Source of the DNA: Linnemannia hyalina
Lineage: Eukaryota; Mortierellomycota; Mortierellomycetes; Mortierellales; Mortierellaceae
NCBI GenBank assembly: GCA_019671135.1
Contig: JAHRHY010000001.1
Coordinates: 2,604,001-2,668,000, forward strand
Direction: 5' to 3'
Length of the DNA stretch: 64,000 nt
This document shows positions 46,214-57,565 of this stretch, one piece after another. Position 1 is the stretch's first letter. Every line of letters begins with the position of its first letter. The notes under the pieces are model-generated. The model was not told the DNA's origin and did no database searches. It saw only the letters and a program-made list of their open reading frames with translations. A program made the position numbers and the translations under genes.

Positions 46214-46861
46214 ATGGCAAACCAGTTCCCGCTCCTCGATCATCAGTACAACCCTACAGAAACCTTGCGGTCCTTCTCCAATGCAGTCTTCGCTTATCTG
46301 GATATACGCTACGAGCCAAAGGGTACCCAGCTACTCGAACCCGAAAAGATGAAGGCCCTATTGGTGTCATTGTCGCTTCCAGAGGATGTCCAAATCAACC
46401 GTCAAGTGAGCTCCTTATTCTTCAACACTCTGTTCTTGGCCCTCTCGATCGAGACGGTATTCACGGCCCATGGTCCATCGGTGACTCGCGCGGGTCTTCT
46501 TGCTTACCTTCGTTTCGAGATCATGAGCGATCCAGACGTGACCTTTACAAGCTTTGAAATTGCAAACAAAGCAATGCTGCTAGGACCCAATTTTGCTCGC
46601 TCGCAGTTCCCACCAGTAGCAGAATCCAGGGCCCAGAAATTACAGTCGCATATCCAAACCAGCTTGAATAACACTCTCAGAGACTTGGACTGGAGTGCAG
46701 CAACCGCAGATGACGAGGCACTCAGGGCGGTGAAGATGCGAATCGCTTTCGAGCAGTTGGGTCAGCAGAATGCACTGGACCTTATCAGCCCGAGCATTTG
46801 CTATATTTGCCGTAGACAATATTGCATTTGCGGTGATGATGGAGTGCTGGACCTTATCTAG
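46214..46861 (+). CDS. Small DUF7514-like protein, 215 aa
   Basis: Intronless frame with an ATG start and clean ends. The N-terminal part (NPTETLRSFSNAVFAYLDI, YEPKGTQLLEPEKMKALL) resembles the DUF7514 domain of fungal proteins, with the helix pattern followed by LEPEKM. The rest is helical (VTRAGLLAYLRFEIMSDPDV) and ends with a Cys cluster (CYICRRQYCIC) that could bind a metal. The usual domain-containing proteins are longer, so this may be a stand-alone or shortened member. Function of the domain is not known. The assignment rests on memory of the family pattern and needs a profile search. Confidence 0.6.
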   Translation: MANQFPLLDHQYNPTETLRSFSNAVFAYLDIRYEPKGTQLLEPEKMKALLVSLSLPEDVQINRQVSSLFFNTLFLALSIETVFTAHGPSVTRAGLLAYLRFEIMSDPDVTFTSFEIANKAMLLGPNFARSQFPPVAESRAQKLQSHIQTSLNNTLRDLDWSAATADDEALRAVKMRIAFEQLGQQNALDLISPSICYICRRQYCICGDDGVLDLI

Positions 46862-48533
46862 CTGCATCACTATATCTCTACAATCCGTTCATAAACACCC
46901 ATGTGATCTTTTATCCGACGTACAACATTGCACAAAGTCATGATCCCAATGTGGTAAGGGTTTCCGGAGTGCCAAATGTTAAAGGGCAACAGGACAGGGC
47001 AATGTATGACCGAATGGGTAGTGCCAGAAATCCAGGTGACGCACAATGCAGTGCGTCCAGGGGCAAAATAGTGGAGTTCGTAAGCAAGTCCTCTCCTCTT
47101 TTTCCGCGCCTTTAATCTGTATCTGTATCTGTATCCGCAGGCTGCTTCCAAGGCGGATCATTGACAGGCGTTTGCATATTGCGCGAATTGGAAGTGTGAA
47201 ACTGACTGTGTTTAGCATTGATGGAGAAGGAGCAAGACGAAGGAGGGTATGCAAGGAGGAATGGTCGATCTCTTTTCTTGATCAATGCGGAATGTAACCC
47301 TAGCTTTGAGCGTCGCAAACAATCTCCCGACAACTATATATATTTGATGTGCAAGGAAGGAGAAACACTCGTGAGAGCAATGGAATGTTGGGAGCTTTCA
47401 GTACAAATGCTGGGTACTTTGGCTGTCCTGAGAGAAAGACACACGCTCCGTCTTTACTTACCCGGCCCTATACTTCTATTCAACATGAACATTCGCATCA
47501 CGCACCATGCTAGGAACGGTCTCCACAACAAGTTTCGTCAGAGCGCACCCGACACGCAAGTGCCTGGAGCCTCTTGCAATAAAAAATATTTCAAAATGAT
47601 GAAAATCAACGAGCAGAAAGAAAACGGGAGAGAGAAAATAAAATATGGCAGCGCACTCGAATGAAAGTGGTATTCCTGGTTCTTTCTCTATTCACCTTGG
47701 CCAACTGTAAAGAGCGTGGAGCGGCATAGCTGTTTTCTGAAAGAATCAGCTTGAGGGGGCGCTGTTTACTCTAATCTATGGTTGTGGAGACTGGAAAGAC
47801 ATTTTTTTCTGTTAGGGGCATAGACGCAGAAAGATCAAAACAAGATTAGGAACAGGGGGTGATGGTGCCTGGGAATTGATCGACCTTTGTTGAATGTCAA
47901 TCTTCGTTGGGTGAAAGATGGGTACAGTTGCGTCTGATGTGTCCCACCTACACTTCCCTTTTGGTTTGAAAAAAAGGAAAACGTGTATCAGTGCGTGTTG
48001 AGGTCGCGAAAAATATAAATTGGCAGTAGTTTTTTCAAACAGCTCTTGCCTAGGCATGTACTCTTGACCTTTTTCCTCTTCGTAGCCTTGCGACTTACTT
48101 GTTTTTGCCTTAGTAACCGGTGCCTCTTGAACGTGCTGTTCTTGACTTCTCTGCTTCCTTATGTGTCAAAGTAGGCAAGAGCGACCAGGACCCATCCCCT
48201 CTTCACTGTCGGACAACGAGGTACGCAAGAGAGCGCATGAGCCATCTCCTTTTCACTGTTGACACTGATAGCAAGATGGAAAGAAAAAAGCATCTGCTGC
48301 GTGATGGGTTTTGTATGGTCAATGACCGCCGTGCCTACCACCGAATACGAGATTTTTACCTACCCCTGTCTTCCTTCTATTCTCTCCTCGCTTTTCCTCT
48401 CTCCTTTCTCACTTTACATCCTGTTCCTGTCTTCTCATTCATTCATTCATTCATTCATTCATTCATTCATTCACCTACATTCATTTCTCCACTACATCAC
48501 CCAACCGTCTTAACCTTCTCCCTCCCCGTCTAC
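46862..48533. other. 1.7-kb region without an assignable gene
   Basis: An open frame of 147 codons from an ATG at 47221 has mixed composition and no motif I can read. The last 200 bp (48340-48533) are CT-rich with an (ATTC) microsatellite and look like the promoter/leader of the following LRR relic. Confidence 0.45.
48435..48472. repeat. (ATTC)n microsatellite
   Basis: About nine ATTC units in the pyrimidine-rich leader directly upstream of the LRR copy 3 start. Confidence 0.9.
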
Positions 48534-51442
48534 ATGGTACTCCACCAACGCTTCCGAAATGGCGACATGGTCGAAACACTTACCGTCCGAAAGAACAAGA
48601 ACACTGGAGAGCTCTACTCCCTTCTTATCGATATCCAAGTGACCTTCCCTGACGCCCAGCGCTTCAGGGCCAAAGGGACTGTTATCAACTTTCTCATGGA
48701 CGAGAACGAGCAGCGGTAAGGAAGAAAGAAGCAGCATGAAGATGGCAAGCACATCGATGGTGAGCGCAATTGCTATTTTATTTTATTTCTGGATGGACAA
48801 TTGGTTCTCACGCTGCTTGTTACTATTTTTTCATTGTGAGAAGATTCGACCAAGAGGATCGCATGCTACCCTGACGACATTATCGACATTGTCACTGCCA
48901 GCCCAACTCAGGCTATCATCAGTGCGTCCGCTATCCTCCCCGTTAGCGAGCCAAGAGCGCAATTGCTCACGGACGACCGTATGATCGCGTGTCGCCAACA
49001 GCCACCCTTCAAGAAACGACGTTCATTGCTCGTCCAATGGCAGTGCTAAGGTCCATTGCCTCAGAAATCTCGCAGATCCAAATCAAACTGGACCGCTCTA
49101 CCAATGACCAGTCTGCCCACCATATGCAGCTGATGCAGCAACTTTTTCATATGGTCCGGTGACAGAACGATACCCTCACATAGCTTCCCGAGGCCAAAGA
49201 ACGAGAGGAAAAGATGCTGGTGGAGCTGACAGCAGCCAAGGAGCGGGATGACGAGTTACGCGGGATGCAGCAACAAACCATTGACCGATTAATCGTCGCC
49301 CAGCAGAAGATCGAAGCCATCCTGGTCCAGAACTACGAGCTCCACGATTACCCCATTCCGCGTCACTTTGTCATCCTACCAGATTCGTACGAGAGATGGG
49401 GCCTGCGCAACTTTGTAAAGGAGCGATTCCGGCTGTTCTTCTTTGTGAGTGTGGCGACCTTTGCTACATCGACATCACGACCAGTGCCTCTTCTGACCAT
49501 CTCACCATTGCCACAGCTGAGTCGCTTGCTCCCATACCTGTCAAGAGCAGCAACCACCTAACTAAATATGAAGGATACGAGCTCTCTCGCCCGACCGAGT
49601 TTTTGATCAGTATGGTCCTTATGTTCTTAGCATGCTCAAGATCTTTAGGCATTGTCTGGCTGTTGCCGTGGTGGTTGCTCCTGTTATGGCTATGGCTGAG
49701 AGTGGTGTCAAGGATATTATGAACGGAGTCAAGTCAATACCTGAGAGTACCATGGAGGCAGTTGATATGTCGATCGGTTTTCTCGAGAAGACATTGGATG
49801 ACGAGACGGTGACGGGAGTAGGCACACAATCCAGTATTTCAACACTGGAGGAGAGAATGTTCGAGGACCTGGCTGCACTGGAAGGGGCGGACCTGAGACG
49901 CCTTGATTCGTTTTTGCGGAACAAGGAAGCGGACAAAATTCTCGGCAACCTCTACAGGATCACAACCAACCAAGGACACGTCAAATGGGTCTGCTTTGAT
50001 CACTACAAGGAAACCTATCGACGCACCGCGCTGACGTCGTTTTCCCAGTCTATTGAGGCAGCCGGCGGCGTCTACGACCCTCACTTCCGCAAAATCTCCA
50101 TTAGCCTGACGTCCAGCACAACAGCCAAGGATTTTTTCCGCCGTCTTGTTAACCAAGCGCCCGCGATCGATGTGCTCGATGTCTCCCTCGACTGGAAGTT
50201 TGGCTCTGCCGATCTGGTCATGATTGTGGATATGCCTCATCGCACCAACGTCAAGATCTTCAACTTGGACTTCAGGGACCTGGCTGCCAACACAGCCATC
50301 GCATCATTACGACCTGGCAAAGGACGCTATCATTCTCTTCTCGGCCTCTTATCCAACACCAAGCTTCAGGGGCTGTGCTACACCAACCTCCTCTTATTGT
50401 CAGCACGAACCTCGGACCTTCCTTCTAGCCACAGCCCCTCTCTCCTGCAGAGCTTTCGCTTCCTCCAGGAGGTCGCCGCAGAGGATAATGCCCGACTGAC
50501 AAACATCCTCCACCACTGCCCCGGACTTGCGGATGTCCGTCTCGACTCGACTAAAGTCTCGAACAAGATGGATTCCTCGTTGCAACGCGGCCTTTGCTCC
50601 TTAAAGAAGCTGCAATCTCTGCACCTCTACAATGTGGACCAACAAGACCGTGGCGTCGAAGAGGACAACTACTTTTCCTCCTCCTATACTATGAGGGACC
50701 TGTACTTCAATGGAAGTTCCACCCCGCCTACCTTCAAACCCTGATTCGCCAAAAATGGACATCTCTGGGGGTCCTGATGCTTATATGCCAACTTTCTTGG
50801 AGTCTGAACGTGGATCTCACTTTCCCATCAGAACATGTGTCCTCCACATGTTTGCCTCACGAGGGTGATATCTCTTCACGACTGTTAGACCACCCATTGT
50901 CTTCCAACTTGATCCACGTCGACCCTTCTGCCGGGATGTCTGCGGAATCGATCAACCACCTCGCATCTATTCTACCAGAGCTGAACCTTGTTCATTTTGG
51001 CACCGGATGCTTTGCCAAGGGCCTCCTCAAGCACGTCAACATCAGTTCATTGAAGTCTTTGTCAGTCCTCTTAGAGCATAGGGACGATCCGCAGGCTCTC
51101 ATCGACTACTTGCTTCCAAGAAAAGATGTGTGCCAGATCGACTCTTCGATGCTGCGGTCCAATGAAAGCCCGGTGTTCCAGTTAGGCGGTCTCCTTAATC
51201 ACTTCCCTCTGAAGCGTCTGTTCTTGAGCTTTATCAGCAAACAAAGACTAGAGACGTTACTGGCGTCTCTAAACGTTTCAAGGCTCCAGTTGCTTTCTAT
51301 TTACTACGTGTGGTATTGCTGGACGACCGAGAGAATTGTGGCGGAGAGAATGGAGGAGCTTCCGGCAGATCTGACTGTTGAACTGGGATACTATACAGAA
51401 TGGGTCATGAAGAAGTGTATCAGGTCAACAGTAGGGGCGTGA
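48534..51442 (+). pseudogene. Decayed LRR-family gene, copy 3
   Basis: It still shows a first exon from ATG 48534 to 48715 (GDMVETLTVRKNKNTGELYS) and a second exon from about 48857 (IACYPDDIIDIVTASPTQ). In-frame stops follow near 49100-49190. The remaining body changes frame at about 49440, 49610 and 50740, yet protein-level similarity to copies 1 and 2 continues across each break: AILVQNYELHDYPIPRHFVI, LCECGDLCYIDI, YVLSMLKIFRHCL, AALEGADLRRLDSFLRN, GNLYRIT, GHVKWVC, and the C-terminal LRRs to 51442. At least four inactivating changes make it a pseudogene. It reveals the N-terminal exons that copy 1 lacks in this window. Confidence 0.8.
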
Positions 51443-52124
51443 ATGGAACGAAGGGCTGATTAGCTAGAGACCGAGTAGTTCTACGTGAGACCGATTTTGT
51501 CAAACAGCATCTTCGGTTCTCAGTCTTGGTCGTCCCTCCCTCTCTTTATATTTGAATAAACGAAGACAGTAGCCTTTTTTCCCATTTTTTTATTCAGCTA
51601 AGTGGACTCTATGCATTGCGCCATTAAAAGTCAATAACATGCAAACTCTAGAAGTGACATGTAGAAGGCAATGTTCAAGGTGGGTATGCGACGGAAACAG
51701 AGCAAATGAGGCCATTTTGTTTTAGAAACATGTCAGCGCCTATTATGCTGTACTGTGCTATCCTTTTTCTTTTGCACAGATGAAAATTAACCGACGCCTG
51801 TGGCTTTCCCATTCTTCCCCTTTGGTTGTTCTCACACCATTGTTTTCTTATGGATAACAAACGAATCTCGTACAGGACCGAAGGAAAAAGAAGTCGTGTT
51901 GTCAAGTCACCATTGACACAGGGAGGAGCGGACTCTGCGTTCTTTTAGTCTACGCCCCTTCTCTCAGCACCTTCTTTCTCTGCGCCTCCCATTGCAACGC
52001 CTTTTCTTCTTCTGCGCCTTCCTCTGTCTTTTTTACATTCCTTTTTTCTTGTTAACACAACTCATTGCCACCTTTCAAACAACGCTCAGTCATCCTCAGA
52101 CAAACAACCCTCGACACATCGGGA
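51443..52124. other. Intergenic region, 0.7 kb
   Basis: Holds the tail of the LRR relic and, from about 51920, a CT-rich promoter/leader of the next F-box/LRR copy. No gene visible. Confidence 0.6.
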
Positions 52125-53581
52125 ATGTCCACTCACCCACTCGAACTGCCCGAGATTCTCATCCGCATCGGCTACTTCCTCCCACTCTGGACACGCTCCT
52201 GGGAAGACTAAATACTTCACCTTCAAACCAAAAACACTCGCCTCTTGTCTCCTTGTCTCCAAACTATGGCACCAGACCCGCCTTCCCATCCTCTGGCATA
52301 CATATGACCAATTAGGAACGGGCGACATCCCCAACAGTGTCATGATTCAAAACAGTCGCTACGTCAAGGAACTTTACTGGAGTTTTAACGTACATCAACC
52401 TTTTGATTGTCAGCACCTTATGACTTTAAGCATTGTGGGCCCGTACTTTAGCGAGAATGAGTATGGAGAACCTACTTTGCAGAAGGAGATCCATCGGCAG
52501 TTGGTGATAGCGAATCCTGGACTCAGGCCGTTGACGTGGTCTGGTCCGAGCCCCAGGACGACTCTGGAGACGGATGACTTTTCGCAGCTCAGGAGTCTTA
52601 AGCACTTGCGGTTGGCTGAATGGGGTGTTACTGGAGGGAGGCTGGGGAGGGTGTTGAGGGCTTTTGCGGGAACGTTGGAGGCTCTGGAACTCGGTAGCAT
52701 CTTGAGCGACCTGTTTCTGCCAGAAAACCAACAAAACCAGCTTGACAACAGCCTTGGCGTGAACCCAACCGACACTGACATCAATCAGCAGGACGGAGAC
52801 CAATTGGCTCTCCCCTTTGTCACAAGGCTAGGTCTACTCGGCGGCCTGAATTCAGTTCGTGACCTGCAAGAAGTAGCCTTCCTCTGCCCAAACACGGAGC
52901 AACTCTCCTTGCAGGTCGGCGGAAGGTCCCCACCTCTGAAGGAGGGACTTGAGTATCTGTGAGCGCAGTGTCCCAAGATTCGAGGCCTGTGCCCCAAGAA
53001 CTACTCTCTGCGGGACCAGCTATCCGTCGAGATTATCGAGAGCTGTTCCATGGCAGGATTGATCAGTTTCGGCTTGTCAGGACTTGGGGCTACGGGCGCG
53101 ATCGTGACGGCGATCATGACGCGGGCGAGGATACTGGAGAGGTTGAAGATTTTCCACCAACCCGAGTGAATTTGCCATCAAAAACGTCTTACTACTTCTG
53201 ACAGGGTTGAGCAGGCTGAGGGAGTTCCGGTTGAATGCGAGGATCCATGTGCTTAGCCTGAAGGAGATTGACACCTGGTGTAATGTGCCCTGGGTGAGAG
53301 ATCTGGAGGCGCTTTCTTTGGGCGTTGTGACTGACCGGATGGACGATCTACATGATATTGATGATATATATAGGGATGACGGCGACATTGACGATGGCGA
53401 GAATACCGATGGTGGTGGGGGTGATTGGGTTCTCCAGAGAGGAGAGGAGGCGGTGGTTGACAAGGTATTTGGGCAGGTTGCGAGGATGAAGCATATGCGC
53501 TATCTTTACTTTAGGGTCAACGGTGTCCAAATAAATTATTGTTTTTCATTGAGCACTACATTTTCTGTGATTCTGCGCTGA
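52125..53581 (+). pseudogene. F-box/LRR gene, copy A, broken
   Basis: Starts with MSTHPLELPEILIRIGYFLP, nearly the same as the intact copy at 53811. The frame stops after 28 codons and resumes one frame over at about 52210 (LASCLLVSKLWHQTRLPILW, the second half of the F-box region). LRR sequence then runs to a TGA near 52960, reads through to another stop at about 53166, and continues in a third frame (LREFRLNARIHVLSLKEID) to 53581. One early frameshift, at least two stops and a later frame change make it a pseudogene. It lies head to tail with copies B and C. Confidence 0.8.
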
Positions 53582-53810
53582 CCCTTCATAATAGAGTGAC
53601 TGTGACTCTGCCACACGTTATCTTTCCCACATCATTTAAAGCGCTTTTTTAACTTCTTTTCACTTCACTTCTCACGACACAAACAACATAACGACCAAAT
53701 ACAAACAACCAACAACATCAAACAACAATCACGGATTCTCTACCACCCCACCCACCCATACCCAGCAGGCTTGCAGCAGGACAAGACATACATAGCACAA
53801 CACAACAATA

Positions 53811-55559
53811 ATGTCGACACACCCCCTAGAAGTCCCAGAGATCCTGACCCGGATCGGCCAGTTCCTCCCCCTCTGGGTAGAGCAAGACGATAGCAACCGA
53901 GGCGAAAAGATCATGGCCTTTGAGCACCGCACCCTCCTCTCATCCATGCAGGTCTCCAAACTGTGGTACCAGACCCTCCTCCCAATCCTCTGGTTCAGCT
54001 ACGACGGCATCAAGATGTCTGCCATACCACAGAAAGTCATCACCCGATACAGTCCGTACTTTAGGATATTCCGTTCCTCTGGTTGTCATTCTGGCCCGTT
54101 CTTGTCGACCCACCTTGTTGAGTTGACGATTTATATTCAGATGATGGATCAGAGGATTAGTTTGGAGGCACAGAGAGCGTTGATTCGGGCCAACCCGCGG
54201 TTGAGATACCTCGTGTGGCATGGACCAGACAGGACGACAGAGTTGGAGATGGAGGATTTTGTGGGGTTGAAGTCGTTACAGGAGTTGAGGCTGTTTCATT
54301 GGGATGGTGGAGAGAGACGACTGGCGAAGGTGCTTGGGGCTGTAAAGGAGACGATTAGGACGTTTGAGGTCAGCAGGATCAAGGGTGTGTTGCCAGGAGA
54401 TCTTTCGGGGGCGCTTCATCGGCGGTTGAATCCTGTTTATCATCCTGAGGAACAGGAGGATGACTATATCATCAGTCTCAACAACTACAACAGGAGCAAC
54501 AGCGACAGCAACAGCGCAGCGACAATGACAGAGACGGACCTTGCTGCGCTCGTTCAAACGGAGCAAGAAGAGGACAGGCTTGTGCTTCCGTATATGGAAA
54601 AGATCAAGGTCATCTTTGACAGGAACCCCGACTATGTCGAGCTGGCACAGTGTTGCCCCAATCTTAAACGTCTGACCGTCACAGGATTAGGACACGGGGA
54701 GACATATCGCCTATCCTTATGCTTGCGCGATCACTGTCAGAAGCTCAGAGTCCTCGTTCTCAAGGATGTTCTCCTCCCGCAAGAAGACGCCATCCAACTG
54801 TTGCGATCGTGTCTCTCTGCAGGAGGGCTCACAAAGATTCATATGGACGTGATAGGGTTCGAACAGGACTGCATCTCTGCAATCCTATTGCACGCCTCGA
54901 CACTGGAGCAATTGACGATCGCCAGTACTGCGGAGGATGCGGTGGATCTGGAGGGGGTGTTGAGGATTATGGTCAAGTGTGAGAAATTGAGGTCGTTGCG
55001 GTTTATGCTGGATACGTCTGTGCCGGATGTGGATGTTTTGGAGGCGTGGAGGGCGGAGGCGTGGGCTTGTACCGGGTTGGAGAAACTCGGGCTCGAGTTT
55101 AATTATTGCGAGTTTGGATACGAGGATTACAGTGAGGACGACGACGACGAGGAGGAAGAGGAGGAGAAGGAAGAGGACTATCTCGATGGGGGTGGTGGTA
55201 GTAGTGAGGACAAGGACAAGGAGACAGTAGATCACGATAGAGAGAGGAGGGAGGAGGAGGAGGAAGTTCGACTGGACAAATTGACCGTTGGACTAGCAGC
55301 AAAGAAGGGCAAGGAGGAGGGCGATGGAGGAGAAAAGATGATAATATCGAGCGAGACACCGTACATGGGGTGGTACCGTCATCCACAGGAATCGCACGAC
55401 TTTGGAGCATCGAGGAGGAGCAGGGATGAGACGGACAAGGCTGCGCTGAGGATGCTGTTTGGGATGGTGGAGGGGTTTAAGAAGCTGCACACGGTTAAGT
55501 GGAAGGACATTGAGTACAGTCGATCATCTACTCCTCCCAGGTGTCGTCATATCAAATAG
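53811..55559 (+). CDS. F-box/LRR protein, copy B (intact)
   Basis: Single exon, 582 aa, ATG to stop without interruption. The N-terminus is an F-box: MSTHPLEVPEILTRIGQFLP, then LLSSMQVSKLWYQTLLPILW. Leucine-rich repeats of RNI type follow (for example LKSLQELRLFHWDG, CPNLKRLTVTG, CQKLRVLVLKDV, LEQLTIAS). A Glu/Asp-rich low-complexity insert occupies about 443-490. F-box proteins join SCF ubiquitin ligases through Skp1, and the LRRs usually choose the substrate; neither partner nor target can be inferred here. It is the only complete member of a local cluster of four and probably the source or sister of the broken copies. Confidence 0.85.
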   Translation: MSTHPLEVPEILTRIGQFLPLWVEQDDSNRGEKIMAFEHRTLLSSMQVSKLWYQTLLPILWFSYDGIKMSAIPQKVITRYSPYFRIFRSSGCHSGPFLSTHLVELTIYIQMMDQRISLEAQRALIRANPRLRYLVWHGPDRTTELEMEDFVGLKSLQELRLFHWDGGERRLAKVLGAVKETIRTFEVSRIKGVLPGDLSGALHRRLNPVYHPEEQEDDYIISLNNYNRSNSDSNSAATMTETDLAALVQTEQEEDRLVLPYMEKIKVIFDRNPDYVELAQCCPNLKRLTVTGLGHGETYRLSLCLRDHCQKLRVLVLKDVLLPQEDAIQLLRSCLSAGGLTKIHMDVIGFEQDCISAILLHASTLEQLTIASTAEDAVDLEGVLRIMVKCEKLRSLRFMLDTSVPDVDVLEAWRAEAWACTGLEKLGLEFNYCEFGYEDYSEDDDDEEEEEEKEEDYLDGGGGSSEDKDKETVDHDRERREEEEEVRLDKLTVGLAAKKGKEEGDGGEKMIISSETPYMGWYRHPQESHDFGASRRSRDETDKAALRMLFGMVEGFKKLHTVKWKDIEYSRSSTPPRCRHIK

Positions 55560-55765
55560 ATTAAGCATGTGCAGATTTGTGCAGTTGAGCAATGAAAAGC
55601 CCCTCACCCTTTCCTTCACTCCTCGTTTACATATCTCTCATTCACGTCACCCTCACTCCTTCCATTCTTAATTGTTCTTCCTCAGTTCACTTTGTGACAT
55701 TGTCCCATTGTGCTTGCCCCGCCATTCACTCGCTCATCTTCCCTCCGAATTTCAGTCATTGCTTC

Positions 55766-55766
<1 letters not shown>

Positions 55767-55807
<41 letters not shown>
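55767..55807. repeat. (CAA)n microsatellite
   Basis: About 13 CAA units directly upstream of the copy C start codon; in one frame it would encode poly-Gln, but it precedes the conserved ATG at 55824. Confidence 0.9.
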
Positions 55808-55823
55808 GACAAGCAAAAAGAGA

Positions 55824-57423
55824 ATGCTCACTAACCCCCTCGATCTCCCAGAAATCCTCGCAAGAGTAGGCCACTTCCTACCCCTCTGGGCACCTCAAAA
55901 AAGATCCCAGTCTTGGAATAATAACCTCTATCCGCTTCGAACCCCATACTCTCCTCAACTGCAGCCTTGTCTCAAAACTCTGGCACCAAAATCTCACGCC
56001 CATCCTCTGGTACACCTACTTTTCCTTCCACATGGGATATAACGCCAACTCCACCAATCCCCACGAAACCACCAATTACAACAATGTAGTCATCAATGGC
56101 GGGTCTGTCCCGCCTGAGGTCGTATCCAGGAACAGCATTCATTTCCGCATCTTTGAAGCTGCGGGTAATTCGCCAGGGCCTTTTTACTGTACACAGTTGG
56201 TCAAGGTGTCATTCTTCAAGGAGTATTATCGACAGACCAAGATGGGTGTTAAGAACCAGAGAGCGTTGGTGAGGTCGAACCCTGCGGTAAGGGAGTTGTA
56301 TTGGTGTGGGGCTGATGATCCACATGAGAGGTTGGTGGGAGAGGATTTTGCGCGGTTGAAGGGGTTGAGGATTTTGAGGTTGAGTCGTTGGTCTGGCAGA
56401 GGTGGGTGTTTGAAGGATGTGTTGAGGAGTGTTGCGGGGTCGCTGCAGCTGTTAGGGTTGGGTGCTGTTGTGGATGTTCAGGTAGGGGATACTGTTGCAG
56501 CCGATGACAGAAGTCGAGATGCAACTATTGGAGACACAGGAACTCGGGAGCAGTACAGGCCTCTGGTGCTACCCCTAGTCGAGAATCTATCGCTCTCTCA
56601 GTCCCACAGCAACCCTGGAATCACCGAGCTGGTTGATTGCTGCCCAAACCTGAAACGCCTCTTCTATTCCTTTTCCTCAGTGGGGCCCATAGATACTATC
56701 ATTACACGTCTCTCAATAAGCCTACGGAACCAGTGTCCGTATTTGAACTCATTGACCCTGGTGTCGTCCTCCTTTGGTGATATTGCACTGACGTCGAGGG
56801 TGCTTCGAGAAGGTCCAGTCCCGGGGCGGTTGGGGAAGTTGGAGATTTCTGTCGCCGTGCTTGATAAGGAGCTGGTGGGGGCGATCCTGGGTCATGCTGA
56901 GGCGTTGACGGACTTGCATGTTGTTTCCTATGGACTGACGGACGAGGATATCGACGACGATGATAACGGTGAGGATGGAGGCGACGGCGATGGAAGCATT
57001 ATTCTACCAGATCCGAAGGACGAGCTTGTTTTAGTACTTCGAATCCTGGTCGAGTGTCGACATCTCCGCCTGTTCAAGCTCATCGCACGTGTCTCCCACA
57101 CACTCAAAGTCTTTTGTGACACTTTGAGTAGCCAGCCGTGGGGGTGTGTTGGATTAGAACACCTTGTCATCGAGACCGGATATTCATTCTTGGAGAACAA
57201 CAGGAGCATTGCGGATGTTGGTGGTGGAAAAGCCGAGCCATTTATTTCGAGCGATGTGGCATTTATTGGCTGGTTACTTCTCCCTCAGAGTCATGAGTCT
57301 TTGAGAAGGGATGCGAGTAAAGTTGATAAGGAGACGTTGAGGATGGTATTTGGGTTTGTGGAAGGGTTACGAGATCTTAAGACCTTGACGTGGAACCATA
57401 TTGTTTATACCCGTCGTCATTAA
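55824..57423 (+). CDS. F-box/LRR protein, copy C, with one apparent frameshift
   Basis: Begins with the conserved MLTNPLDLPEILARVGHFLP. The coding frame shifts by one between about 55885 and 55905, beside the run CTCAAAAAAGA; the second frame then reads SIRFEPHTLLNCSLVSKLWH and NLTPILWYTYFSFHMGY, the rest of the F-box region, and stays open for the LRR part to the stop at 57423. Apart from this single change the gene is complete (about 530 aa) and close in layout to copy B. A one-base sequence error would restore it; a recent natural frameshift would explain it equally well. Confidence 0.7.
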
Positions 57424-57565
57424 AATATGCTCGTATGTCAAAGAAAAAAAAGCGAACCGACAACCTCAGCTTTCAATGTTCATGATTACCTTGCGATGGA
57501 TGCTGTGTGCAGGCGTTTTCTATTTTATTTTCTTCCGTAGCTTTTTACTTGAAGAAAGAGCAGAG

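Noticed and set aside
47221..47664. 147-codon ATG frame
   Set aside because: Mixed low-information composition, no recognisable motif, no splice context; kept only as part of an unassigned spacer.
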